From IMG/VR virus record IMGVR_UViG_3300047554_000049, positions 1 through 34,696 of that record: a DNA stretch of 34,696 nt, one strand, 5' to 3'. This DNA is from a virus. A program made the translations under genes and the position numbers. A model generated the notes under the pieces. It was not told the origin of the DNA. It did not search any database and was given only the letters and a program-made list of their open reading frames with translations. Position 1 is the stretch's first letter. Every line of letters begins with the position of its first letter. Positions 1 to 6,010 of this stretch are shown one piece after another.

Positions 1-450
1 CCCATTGTCTTTCTCCTGAGTAATTGGCCCACCACTAATCCATGCTTCGCAGGTACGCTTAGAAGCACACTTAAAGTCAAACATTTCGCAATAACCTAAG
101 TCACCAGCATCAATGACTTCCCATGCGTCCATCTCGTTGTCACCCATCTCTAAGCCACTCTCAATGCAAGACAGCATCTTAGGTGTTTGGATAAAAGCAG
201 CGCAGTTACCGCAGCGAGACTTTTTGGCTTGTGCAGGGGCAATACGCCATGCACGAGAGATTTCACGCCAGTAATCCATGTTGGATTCGTTGGGATTCAT
301 AGGGCCGTAGTTAGCCTTCTCAATCGCCTTCTCACGATTCTCAAGATTGACAGCTACATCACCTGTCGCAACTGGGCAGGATTCGCCCTCTTTCTCTTGG
401 TTTTGTATCTCAATCTCGATTTTTACTGATGGCTCAAGTAGTCCAGACAT
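1..450 (-). CDS. Cys-rich phage protein, partial (3' end off window)
   Basis: A start at 450 opens a frame that runs through the left edge for 150 codons. ATGAGG just upstream supplies an AGGA ribosome site for this ATG; an in-frame ATG at 462 lacks one. The N-terminal 60 residues are acidic and lysine-rich. The C-terminal half carries Cys at 80, 83, 95, 121, 128 and 134 (CGNC, then GYC, FKC, RTC spacing), which suggests metal or iron-sulfur binding. From memory, small phage proteins with the CGNC...GYC...FKC...RTC...GGPIT pattern are common in aquatic phages and sometimes drift towards HiPIP-like annotations; I cannot confirm a cofactor. Homologues tend to end soon after GGPIT, so only a few codons are probably missing. 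The gene is separated from the operon upstream by a terminator. Confidence 0.8.
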   Translation of the reverse strand, partial: MSGLLEPSVKIEIEIQNQEKEGESCPVATGDVAVNLENREKAIEKANYGPMNPNESNMDYWREISRAWRIAPAQAKKSRCGNCAAFIQTPKMLSCIESGLEMGDNEMDAWEVIDAGDLGYCEMFDFKCASKRTCEAWISGGPITQEKDNG

Positions 451-484
451 GGCAATCCTCATGGAGTTTGCGTCATTTTCGCAC

Positions 485-510
485 AAAAAAAGAGAGAACT
501 CAATCTCTCT
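485..510 (-). terminator. Rho-independent terminator at end of the left early operon
   Basis: Read on the minus strand, AGAGAGA and TCTCTCT form a perfect 7-bp stem around a 6-nt loop, followed directly by a run of seven T. It lies between the HNH gene (stop at 550) and the Cys-rich gene (start 450). The stem is low in GC, so termination may be partial. Confidence 0.7.
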
Positions 511-549
511 AAGGAAACCAAATGGCAACTTGGTTAGGAATATTGTGCC

Positions 550-807
550 TTATCCAATAAGTTTTGCAAGTGTTTCATTTAAAACCGACATTTCGTCATG
601 CTTCATCACAGACCAAATCCTAGATTGGCCATGAATTCCGTTATGTGGCCCTTGATGGCAGTCTCTACAAAGCGGAATACACAGGTACTGGTGATGCTGT
701 TTTATGTGATGAGCATCGCTTGGCCCTGCCTGACCACATACACCACAAGGCATTTCTTTAATTCTTGCTAGGTGCAGTCTTTCACGCTTGGTTGGATTGT
801 TGTTCAA
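550..807 (-). CDS. HNH/Ref-like zinc endonuclease family protein
   Basis: 85 aa. CGVCG near residue 21 and CRDCH near 48 give two CxxC-type zinc knuckles. DAHHI between them and the late H-rich stretch (HQGPHNGIHG) supply the His residues of an HNH/beta-beta-alpha-metal nuclease. The pattern resembles the small HNH proteins related to P1 Ref and DUF968. A nicking or recombination-enhancing role is inferred only. Its ATG overlaps the stop of the methyltransferase gene upstream by 4 nt (ATGA), so translation is probably coupled. Last gene before the terminator near 500. Confidence 0.75.
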   Translation of the reverse strand: MNNNPTKRERLHLARIKEMPCGVCGQAGPSDAHHIKQHHQYLCIPLCRDCHQGPHNGIHGQSRIWSVMKHDEMSVLNETLAKLIG

Positions 808-1478
808 AACATAGACTCCTGAGTATGTTTTACTGGCTCTGGCTCAAATAACTGGGGTTGGGCTACTGCTTGTTCTATGCGTTTGCAAGCAATATCAAAG
901 TATTTGGGTTCGCGTTCTATGCCTATAAACTTACGCCCCATTTGAATGGCGGCTACCCCTGTTGTGCCGCTACCCATAAAAGGGTCTAAAATTGTTTGCG
1001 GCTTGTTTTGACACAAATCTATTGACCAAATCATTAACCTTACGGGTTTCTGCGTAGGATGTTGCGCCCCGTCTGTCATAAGTTCAACGCGGTTAATAGT
1101 AAATATTCTTAATGCTGATTGCATTGAAGTCCAAGCCAATTCGCCATCACTTTGGTTAATTCTTTGCCCTTTATCCCAAACCAACCATTTCATAGTCGGC
1201 GGCAACCAATCTGCAAAGTAATTTCCACCCCAAATTATTTGATGTTCGCTTTTTTCAATTATTAAATCAAAGATTTTTTTATCAGGTCTTGAATCATCCC
1301 AATTTAAAAATTCGTAGGCTTTACGCCCGCCGTGAACACCTGTAGATTTTTTTTGACCATCTTTGTTAATGCCATAAGGCGGGTCAGTAATTACCGCATC
1401 CACCTTTGACAAGGTTGGCAGAATGTCCATGCAATCGCCTAAATATAGGGTTGCGTTTCCTATTTCTATTTTATTCAA
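804..1478 (-). CDS. DNA amino-methyltransferase (N6-adenine or N4-cytosine)
   Basis: 224 aa. The catalytic motif DPPY (residues 32-35) precedes the AdoMet-binding motif DPFMGSGTT (165-173), and HPTQKP sits at 140-145. This order is the beta class of N6/N4 DNA methyltransferases (N6_N4_Mtase family). The region between (about 40-135) would hold the target-recognition part. The protein modifies exocyclic amines of phage DNA with S-adenosylmethionine. No restriction endonuclease gene is adjacent, so an orphan protective methylase is likely. Start ATG overlaps the previous gene by 8 nt. Whether the base is A or C cannot be told from these motifs. Confidence 0.92.
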   Translation of the reverse strand: MNKIEIGNATLYLGDCMDILPTLSKVDAVITDPPYGINKDGQKKSTGVHGGRKAYEFLNWDDSRPDKKIFDLIIEKSEHQIIWGGNYFADWLPPTMKWLVWDKGQRINQSDGELAWTSMQSALRIFTINRVELMTDGAQHPTQKPVRLMIWSIDLCQNKPQTILDPFMGSGTTGVAAIQMGRKFIGIEREPKYFDIACKRIEQAVAQPQLFEPEPVKHTQESMF

Positions 1479-1929
1479 TTTCTACCACCTTATCACCTCG
1501 TGACTTTATGTAGTCTTTTGTTTTCTGAATGTATCTCTCAAACTCACTTCGAGGGATACTTGACTGTTGCAAGTCTGCGAATTCAATCAAATCACGACAG
1601 GCTTGGATTCCCTCCGCATCTAAAATAACACGCATAGTCTTTTGATAGTATCCAGATGCTTTATGGAGGCTTGCTTGTGCCTTCTCGCAAATTGGCAGCA
1701 CTTCTGGGCCTATCCCTGCTCTACCCATCGTTTCTGACAGGTTTAGTACATCCACAAGAGTGCGCCAGTCATGGATAGTTCCTCTGCCCTTAGTAATCGC
1801 CTCAAGTGCGGAATACTCCATCATTCGGAGTTTGTCCAACTTCTCCCTGTGGGTGATTGATGCACCCACTATTGCATGAGTTATTGGGTCTATCAGATTC
1901 CAATGTTTTCGTTTCGTTCTTTTTCTCAT
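1471..1929 (-). CDS. Conserved phage early protein, unknown function
   Basis: 152 aa from the ATG at 1929 (begins [10 protein letters not shown]). The frame is open from an ATG at 1974, but neither that ATG nor the next has a good ribosome site. I recall related phage proteins starting with a similar basic Arg/Lys stretch followed by a hydrophobic ATP-independent helical protein, which favours 1929. The rest is mainly helical, with no catalytic motif I recognise. It overlaps the upstream MSKGS gene by 128 nt (or 173 nt from 1974) in another frame on the same strand. Confidence 0.7.
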   Translation of the reverse strand: MRKRTKRKHWNLIDPITHAIVGASITHREKLDKLRMMEYSALEAITKGRGTIHDWRTLVDVLNLSETMGRAGIGPEVLPICEKAQASLHKASGYYQKTMRVILDAEGIQACRDLIEFADLQQSSIPRSEFERYIQKTKDYIKSRGDKVVEIE

Positions 1930-2014
1930 TGTCTCTACCAAAAATAGCATCCCACCGATTAGAGTATTCTTCATTGCTTACTGAAAATGGACGACCAGTT
2001 GAACCTTTACTCAT
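1802..2014 (-). CDS. Small conserved phage protein (MSKGS...WDAIFG type)
   Basis: 70 aa. The N-terminus [14 protein letters not shown] followed by NRWDAIFG matches a short phage protein type that I recognise by its GS-x-RP...WD-IFG pattern; function unknown. Start ATG overlaps the stop of the gene before it (ATGA). Only the first 35 or so residues look conserved. The last 43 codons lie inside the next gene and read like out-of-frame sequence (Asn/Ser/Cys rich), so natural selection may act mainly on the first half. Confidence 0.6.
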   Translation of the reverse strand: MSKGSTGRPFSVSNEEYSNRWDAIFGRDNEKKNETKTLESDRPNNSCNSGCINHPQGEVGQTPNDGVFRT

Positions 2015-2265
2015 GTGTTCTTCTCCTTGAGTTTGGCTTCAACTGTAGCAATCAGCGCAACATGATGTGGCACTTTTCCGTAGCTTTCAGCTTGCACTTG
2101 CTCTCGTTCCTCTGCTGTCAGCCCAACCCATTCACGCTTTGCGTATAGCGGCACATCATCCAAGAACGGCCTGTGCGAGGTAAGCGTAGTGGTAACTGAG
2201 TTTCCTTCCATCAACTCTTTAAAACGAGTCTTGTCAATCCAGCAGACTTCTTGTTGCTTTCTCAT
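2011..2265 (-). CDS. Hypothetical early protein
   Basis: 84 aa, no recognised domain. Basic/aromatic N-terminus ([15 protein letters not shown]), a middle with [18 protein letters not shown], and a helical Lys/Glu-rich end. The LTAEER stretch looks like the helix cap seen in many small phage proteins. It is coupled at both ends: its ATG overlaps the previous stop and its stop overlaps the next ATG, each by 4 nt. Confidence 0.75.
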   Translation of the reverse strand: MRKQQEVCWIDKTRFKELMEGNSVTTTLTSHRPFLDDVPLYAKREWVGLTAEEREQVQAESYGKVPHHVALIATVEAKLKEKNT

Positions 2266-2705
2266 GCTTCCCCCTTAATGCCGTGTGCGGCTTCGATGGC
2301 TCGGGCGAACTCTGTTAGTTTGCTGATGCTGAAACCATCAAAGTACAAATCCGTAATCTCCTCATCCGTCAGCGGCTTGCGCTGTGGTGGGGTGGCATAA
2401 AGTTTTGTGCCAACAGGCAAATCATCCCAACCTAAGTGCAATGTAACGCCGTCATTATTTTTTGTCGCTATGGGCTCATCCTTCGCTTCTAGTTTTGGTT
2501 CATAAGACACGATAAATGTTTCACCTTTTTTTTGTTTCGGCAACATTGCAGGCACGCCTTCATTCCATACCACAGGCTCATCCTTCGCTTCTAGTGCGGC
2601 TTTAATGGCTTGGATTGTGTTGATGGTTTCGCCTGTAATTTTCCCTGTATCGCATAGTCGATTGATTTCTTTTAATGAAAGAAATAATGCTTCATTTTTG
2701 TTCAT
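2262..2705 (-). CDS. Phage hypothetical with LYATPPQ...LTDEEI and AIEAAHGI motifs
   Basis: 147 aa. The C-terminal half has the pattern [17 protein letters not shown] followed by [12 protein letters not shown], which I recognise from accessory proteins of many phages and prophages, mostly proteobacterial; function unknown. The N-terminal half contains the hexapeptide EAKDEP twice (about residues 38-43 and 72-77), made by a perfect 21-bp in-frame direct repeat. ATG overlaps the stop of the tiny membrane gene upstream (ATGA). Confidence 0.8.
   Translation of the reverse strand: MNKNEALFLSLKEINRLCDTGKITGETINTIQAIKAALEAKDEPVVWNEGVPAMLPKQKKGETFIVSYEPKLEAKDEPIATKNNDGVTLHLGWDDLPVGTKLYATPPQRKPLTDEEITDLYFDGFSISKLTEFARAIEAAHGIKGEA
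2473..2595 (-). repeat. 21-bp direct repeat inside a coding gene
   Basis: The same 21 bases occur at 2473-2493 and 2575-2595, 102 nt apart, so both copies are in frame and encode (L)EAKDEP. Probably an internal duplication of a 34-codon segment whose remainder has diverged. Confidence 0.85.
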
Positions 2706-2803
2706 TCTTTATCTTTCAATTTAACTTCAGCAAATGCTTTAAGAAAAGGAATAAGCAATGCAAAAAACACGCCAATCAGCATATATCCAATAGCTTCAAT
2801 CAT
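2702..2803 (-). CDS. 33-aa single-pass membrane microprotein
   Basis: Begins MIEAIGYMLIGVFF. Residues 5-24 are a continuous hydrophobic segment followed by a charged tail (EVKLKDKE), so a single membrane helix with the charged end probably in the cytoplasm. The start overlaps the glutaredoxin stop by 4 nt (ATGA) and its own stop overlaps the next ATG by 3-4 nt. This exact fit into the coupled operon is the main support. No family recognised. Confidence 0.65.
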   Translation of the reverse strand: MIEAIGYMLIGVFFALLIPFLKAFAEVKLKDKE

Positions 2804-3036
2804 GTCATTCCTAACTTCTTTAAAGCAGCCTGTAACCCTGCCAAGCCACCTACTCTTTGGTCACCAATGAATATCTGTGGCATTTGCCTAGCTTCTGGAT
2901 AGTTCGCAACAAAGTTGGCAAACCTGTCGCCAGTCTCAATGTCTATCTCTTTGTATTCAAGATTCAAAGCCTTGAGTAGATTCTTGGCTGTCACACAATT
3001 AGGGCAACTAGATTTTGTGTAGATGGTGATGTTCAT
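2800..3036 (-). CDS. grx: Glutaredoxin
   Basis: 78 aa, the normal size of a phage or bacterial glutaredoxin. Redox centre CPNC at residues 11-14 after a beta strand (NITIYTKSS), the cis-proline motif MPQIFIG at 52-58, and the GG pair at 63-64 that lines the glutathione site. It reduces disulfides, commonly supplying electrons to ribonucleotide reductase; no RNR is visible here, so the partner may be host-encoded or outside the window. Sits in the minus early operon with 4-nt overlaps on both sides. Confidence 0.93.
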   Translation of the reverse strand: MNITIYTKSSCPNCVTAKNLLKALNLEYKEIDIETGDRFANFVANYPEARQMPQIFIGDQRVGGLAGLQAALKKLGMT

Positions 3037-3218
3037 GCTTTATCCAGTCCACAAGAAAATAACTTCTCTATCCGCTTGTGCTTTTCTTCAAGCTCTTTAG
3101 CAGTAAGTTGCTTTTTCGGCACAGCAAAATACATAGCTTCAGGCGTCAATGGGTCACATTTAAACGCACCCATGTTGATAAGATTATGGTCAGGAAATAG
3201 TTTTTCAATTTCAGTCAT
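3033..3218 (-). CDS. Hypothetical early protein, 61 aa
   Basis: Acidic/hydrophobic N-terminal half with FKCDPLTPEAMYFAV, then a Lys/Glu-rich helix (KELEEKHKRIEKLF). No recognised family. ATG overlaps the previous stop and its stop overlaps the glutaredoxin ATG, so it is held in place by coupled translation. Confidence 0.7.
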   Translation of the reverse strand: MTEIEKLFPDHNLINMGAFKCDPLTPEAMYFAVPKKQLTAKELEEKHKRIEKLFSCGLDKA

Positions 3219-3517
3219 GCTGTTCTAGCCCTTATCAAGGTTGCACACGATTTTGCTGCTTGTTCTGCAATAGGAGTCATATCCTTAGACAAGTCCTCGC
3301 ATAACTTTGCACACATCTCTCTTTCTAACTTTACAACCTTGGCAATCAATTCTTTTGAGCGTTCAGCAAATTTTTCTGGACTCATCTCACCTTTAGGAAC
3401 TCGTTGAATTGACATATTGGTTATTTCAGCCTCACCATTACGGATAAGGTCTACCCATTTGTTAAACGTTTCAAGTGAATAAACTAACTTGTCACGCATT
3501 TGTTGTTCATCAGTCAT
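3215..3517 (-). CDS. Hypothetical early protein with C-terminal LEREMCAKLC...IRAR module
   Basis: 100 aa, all-helical. The second half (LEREMCAKLCEDL, then ATLIRARTA) is the same short pattern found in the neighbouring 3514-3900 gene (HEREKCAELAYEI...AIRARG). I recognise this ER-x-CA...IRARG ending from many small phage proteins of unknown role. Coupled by 4-nt overlaps. Confidence 0.72.
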   Translation of the reverse strand: MTDEQQMRDKLVYSLETFNKWVDLIRNGEAEITNMSIQRVPKGEMSPEKFAERSKELIAKVVKLEREMCAKLCEDLSKDMTPIAEQAAKSCATLIRARTA

Positions 3518-3900
3518 GGTCTTCCCATTTCATCCCAAATATCACGAACTAAGTCATCCATTTGACACCATGCTGAACGTATAACACTTATGTCCATACG
3601 TTTTTCTGCATCATCGTGATAACGCAAAATGCCAGAAGTTTCTTCTATTGCTTGCCACGCGTGTATAAGTTCAATGATTTCCTTTCTATTCATTTTTCCC
3701 CTTGCTCGTATGGCATCGGCAACCCCAAAATCGTAACTTTCATGCTCATTTAGTATTTCATAAGCCAACTCTGCACACTTTTCACGCTCATGCTGTGCTA
3801 CTAGCATGGCAAAATGTTGAAGCATTAACTGACAAGTATCAATTTCTTCATTAGAAAAGCCTACTTGTTTAGCCATCTCAATGATTTCATCTTGTGTCAT
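3514..3900 (-). CDS. Two-module hypothetical early protein
   Basis: 128 aa. Residues 1-69 form one module (MTQDEIIEMAKQ..., HEREKCAELA..., AIRARGK) that in related phage proteins as I remember them ends at IRARG. Residues 70-128 (starting MNRKEIIELI) look like a separate small helical protein. The internal Met70 codon at 3693 is preceded by AAGGGG five nt upstream, a good ribosome site, so a shorter second product from 3514 to 3693 is plausible. Function unknown. Confidence 0.72.
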   Translation of the reverse strand: MTQDEIIEMAKQVGFSNEEIDTCQLMLQHFAMLVAQHEREKCAELAYEILNEHESYDFGVADAIRARGKMNRKEIIELIHAWQAIEETSGILRYHDDAEKRMDISVIRSAWCQMDDLVRDIWDEMGRP

Positions 3901-3985
3901 ACAAAGCCTTTATGAAGTAAACAACCAGCGACCAAAAAGTCGCTAGTGAAATAACAATGATTCGCCATACGGCTTGTTTAGACAT
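3887..3985 (-). CDS. 32-aa single-pass membrane microprotein
   Basis: Begins MSKQAVWRIIVISL and carries one hydrophobic helix (about residues 7-27) with a basic N-terminus, then KALYDTR. Start overlaps the stop of the upstream gene by 8 nt and its end overlaps the next start by 14 nt. No family recognised; support is the operon fit and clear transmembrane character. Confidence 0.6.
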   Translation of the reverse strand: MSKQAVWRIIVISLATFWSLVVYFIKALYDTR

Positions 3986-4235
3986 CTCTCATATCGTATT
4001 CAACAGAACGAGAATGGTCTGCTTCATCCAAGATGTGCTTAGACAAACGCATACAGCCTTCTATCTCAAGTTCTTTGTATTGTTCAGCAGAGAACAGACC
4101 AATCACATTACGGCCTTCAAACCAGATTTCTTCAATGTTCTCGCCATAGATACCTTCTGAATCTGTGTCGTATTCCATGACAACAGTAACTACTACAGAG
4201 CCTTCACCAACAGTTGTGTCAAATTCGTATTTCAT
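3978..4235 (-). CDS. Hypothetical early protein, 85 aa
   Basis: Beta-rich N-terminus (MKYEFDTTVGEGSVVVTVVMEYD), then an acidic stretch ending in EADHSRSVEYDMRDV. Strong ribosome site AAGGATT before the ATG. First gene after the predicted promoter at 4283-4300, so it opens a new transcription unit. No domain recognised. Confidence 0.75.
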   Translation of the reverse strand: MKYEFDTTVGEGSVVVTVVMEYDTDSEGIYGENIEEIWFEGRNVIGLFSAEQYKELEIEGCMRLSKHILDEADHSRSVEYDMRDV

Positions 4236-4282
4236 TGCTTAATCCTTAAAAGTACCCTTGCGAATTGCTTGGGCTGTAGTGA

Positions 4283-4300
4283 TTGTATAGCGAACTAAAC
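4283..4300 (-). promoter_or_regulatory. Putative promoter/operator, third copy of the 18-bp motif
   Basis: On the minus strand the sequence GTTTAGTTCGCTATACAA matches 15 of 18 positions of the plus-strand promoter at 7464-7481. It contains a -10-like TATACA. No good -35 is seen. The start of transcription would be near 4277, some 40 nt before the ATG at 4235. The 89-nt gap between genes here (4236-4324) holds nothing else I can recognise. Confidence 0.5.
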
Positions 4301-4324
4301 AAGATATTTTCTAGGGGTTTATAC

Positions 4325-4657
4325 TTATTCGGTTGTTTTTACGCCAAGACGCTCACTTGCTTGCTCACTTCTCCAAATGTCAGCTTTCATCTGGGCAGCA
4401 ACAAGCATCCACTTTAAGGTTTCTTCTTTCTCAATGGCAACCATCAAACCTTTAAGCAGGTCAGCATATTCAAGGTGTGCATAGGCTTCACGCTCTTGAG
4501 CAACAGCAGAATCTATCCCTCTAGCCATTGCATCTTTCATCAATAAAGCCTTCTTGGTTTTGCGAAACTCCTCAAGGTAAATTCTTTGTGCTTTAGCTTC
4601 CGCATATTTGCATGAATTTTCAATGATGTACTCAATGGCTTTGTAAGGTGCTTTCAC
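4325..4657 (-). CDS. Conserved phage protein next to VRR-NUC gene
   Basis: 110 aa, starts with GTG (GTGA overlap with the VRR-NUC stop). Almost fully helical. The stretch AYAHLEYADLLKGL followed by LKWMLVAAQMKADIWRSEQ is a pattern I recognise from phage proteins usually found beside VRR-NUC or recombination genes; no biochemical function known to me. It ends the upstream transcription block, just before the next predicted promoter. Confidence 0.78.
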   Translation of the reverse strand: MKAPYKAIEYIIENSCKYAEAKAQRIYLEEFRKTKKALLMKDAMARGIDSAVAQEREAYAHLEYADLLKGLMVAIEKEETLKWMLVAAQMKADIWRSEQASERLGVKTTE

Positions 4658-4920
4658 TTAACTACCCCAATCATTCGTAGAGCCGCTTCTGGGCTATCAA
4701 TTCTTGCCAAGGTACTTCCAGACCAATTCTCAAAAAAGTCGGCTTGTAGCTTCGTTAAACGCTTTTTAGAGTCCGTTTTAATCTCCACCAGAAAAGTGTG
4801 ACCCTTGTAGCCAACTAAAAGGTCAACTGGCAGACCAATAATCCAGACATAAGCACCTGCTGCTCGCAAAGCAGAAACAATCTGCTCTTGGTTTGCATCC
4901 ACTCTAGCTGCGTATCTCAT
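4654..4920 (-). CDS. VRR-NUC / PD-(D/E)XK nuclease
   Basis: 88 aa. N-terminal RVDANQEQIVSALRAAGA helix, then GLPVDLLVG (Asp33), LVEIKTD (Glu46, Lys48) and the downstream LTKLQADFF helix: the order of the PD-(D/E)XK fold in the stand-alone VRR-NUC form. Family members act on branched DNA such as Holliday junctions or flaps, fitting a role in processing recombination or replication intermediates. Small size is normal for phage versions. The stop overlaps the GTG start of the next gene. Confidence 0.88.
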   Translation of the reverse strand: MRYAARVDANQEQIVSALRAAGAYVWIIGLPVDLLVGYKGHTFLVEIKTDSKKRLTKLQADFFENWSGSTLARIDSPEAALRMIGVVK

Positions 4921-5129
4921 TCAAGTGTTCCTTCTCGCATTTGCGCCATGTATGCTCGGATTCTGTCTCGTGAGCCAGAGCCATAAATTCGTTCTGCTCG
5001 TTCCAGTCTGGCACGAATCAGGTCACGATTTTTTGTTTGTTCCCAGTTGTGGAATAACTCTCGGGCTTCTGCTTGCTCAAGAATTACCCTATCGCTTGGG
5101 CTTTCGACATTACGTCTACTGTAAGTCAC
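4917..5129 (-). CDS. Hypothetical early protein, 70 aa
   Basis: GTG start. Charged and helical, rich in Arg and Glu (RNVESPSDRVILEQAEARELF, then RARLERAERIYG and RDRIRAYMAQ). No domain recognised. It overlaps the tiny gene upstream by 14 nt and the VRR-NUC ATG by 4 nt. The Arg-rich helices could bind nucleic acid, but that is a guess. Confidence 0.7.
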   Translation of the reverse strand: MTYSRRNVESPSDRVILEQAEARELFHNWEQTKNRDLIRARLERAERIYGSGSRDRIRAYMAQMREGTLE

Positions 5130-5223
5130 CAGTCAATTCCAATGCTTTGTTTATCAGATGTATCGGAAATGGTACGCCTTCACGCACCTTATCCAGTAGT
5201 TTCATTGCTTCATAGTGGCTCAC
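5116..5223 (-). CDS. 35-aa hypothetical protein
   Basis: GTG start; reads MSHYEAMKLLDKVREGVPF and continues as one amphipathic helical peptide. The GTG follows directly on the TAA that ends the second frame of the methyltransferase locus (TAAGTG) and overlaps the methyltransferase stop by 14 nt. An alternative ATG at 5205 exists. Support is position in the operon and codon use; no family recognised. Confidence 0.5.
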   Translation of the reverse strand: MSHYEAMKLLDKVREGVPFPIHLINKALELTGDLQ

Positions 5224-6010
5224 TTAGGATTCTCCAAGCTGTTGCTGCACAAAGTGGGACTTGTCCATTTCCAATGGCTTTAAGTCTGTCCACCCGATTG
5301 GCCACCCCATCAACCATTCGTATAGGCTCGGGTTTATCGAATGTGGAATGTGAGTCCCATTCTTGATTGCATTTTTGTACGCTCCAGAACCGCCTACATT
5401 CCCTCCTCCACTCGGAGTTGTTGGTGTTGGCCAAGTTGAAATTCTTTTCTTCAAGGCTTTTCTGATGTTGCTCCCACCATCTAATCCTGTTGTGTTGGGC
5501 GTGTGAAAGAAATTTTGGTTGTCTGGCAACAATCCAGATTCGCTTCCTTTCATGCTTCGCTCCAACGTCTGATGCTCCCAACACTCCCCATCTCGCATCA
5601 AACCCCATTGTGGCCAAGTCTCCGAGAACTCGTCCAAGTCCCCTAGAAGTGAGCATTGGTGAGTTTTCCACGAACACGAATCTTGGCTGTACTTCGCAAA
5701 TGACCCTTGCCATTTCTCCCCAGAGTCCTGACCTTTCTCCATCGAGTCCTGCGCCTTTTCCTGCAGCACTAATGTCTTGGCATGGGAATCCTCCAGAGAC
5801 AACATCGACTTTTCCTCTCCAAGGTTTTCCATCGAATGTGCAGATGTCGTCCCAGATAGGGAATCTAGGTAAGAATCCATCAGCTTGCCGTTGCAGTAAA
5901 ACTCTGCGTGGGTAATCTTCGATTTCAACGGCGGCAACTGTTCTCCACCCGAGCATATGTCCTGCAAGGATTCCTCCACCTCCACCCGCAAATAATGCCA
6001 ACTCATTCAT
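5210..6010 (-). CDS. dcm: DNA cytosine-5 methyltransferase
   Basis: 266 aa, short for the family. Motif I LFAGGGGGILAG (6-17), motif IV with catalytic Cys77 (GGFPCQDIS), motif VI VENSP (114-118), motif VIII KRIWIVA (156-162) and motif X AIGNGQVP (245-252). The region 163-230, where target recognition sits, is small and low in hydrophobic residues. Methylates C5 of cytosine with AdoMet; with the second methylase it probably protects phage DNA against host restriction. ATG overlaps the replication gene stop (GTATGA), with AAAGG six nt upstream. The whole gene is also open in a second frame on the same strand (see next entry). Confidence 0.93.
   Translation of the reverse strand: MNELALFAGGGGGILAGHMLGWRTVAAVEIEDYPRRVLLQRQADGFLPRFPIWDDICTFDGKPWRGKVDVVSGGFPCQDISAAGKGAGLDGERSGLWGEMARVICEVQPRFVFVENSPMLTSRGLGRVLGDLATMGFDARWGVLGASDVGAKHERKRIWIVARQPKFLSHAQHNRIRWWEQHQKSLEEKNFNLANTNNSEWRRECRRFWSVQKCNQEWDSHSTFDKPEPIRMVDGVANRVDRLKAIGNGQVPLCAATAWRILSEPL
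5224..5880 (-). CDS. Overlapping-frame protein within dcm (WPQWGLMRDG...EWLMGWPIGWTDLKPL type)
   Basis: A frame open for 260 codons (6006-5224) lies inside dcm on the same strand. The listed start is Met43 (MDSYLDSLSG); the frame can also begin at 6006, where its ATG is 4 nt after the dcm ATG and could share the same ribosome site. Features SCSWKTHQCSLLGDL, ETWPQWGLMRDGECW, SGLLP, TWPTPTT and SINPSLYEWLMGWPIGWTD resemble, from memory, a phage protein family found near dcm genes, with the last block like motif IX of C5 methylases. TAA is followed at once by the next gene's GTG. Function unknown; could help or replace target recognition. An alternative is that the open frame is chance. Confidence 0.55.
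   Translation of the reverse strand: MDSYLDSLSGTTSAHSMENLGEEKSMLSLEDSHAKTLVLQEKAQDSMEKGQDSGEKWQGSFAKYSQDSCSWKTHQCSLLGDLDEFSETWPQWGLMRDGECWEHQTLERSMKGSESGLLPDNQNFFHTPNTTGLDGGSNIRKALKKRISTWPTPTTPSGGGNVGGSGAYKNAIKNGTHIPHSINPSLYEWLMGWPIGWTDLKPLEMDKSHFVQQQLGES

Noticed and set aside
5490-5915. 141-codon plus-strand open frame opposite dcm
   Set aside because: Antisense to a well-supported methylase; no motif, Pro/Ser/Thr-rich product typical of complement reading, no ribosome site or promoter.
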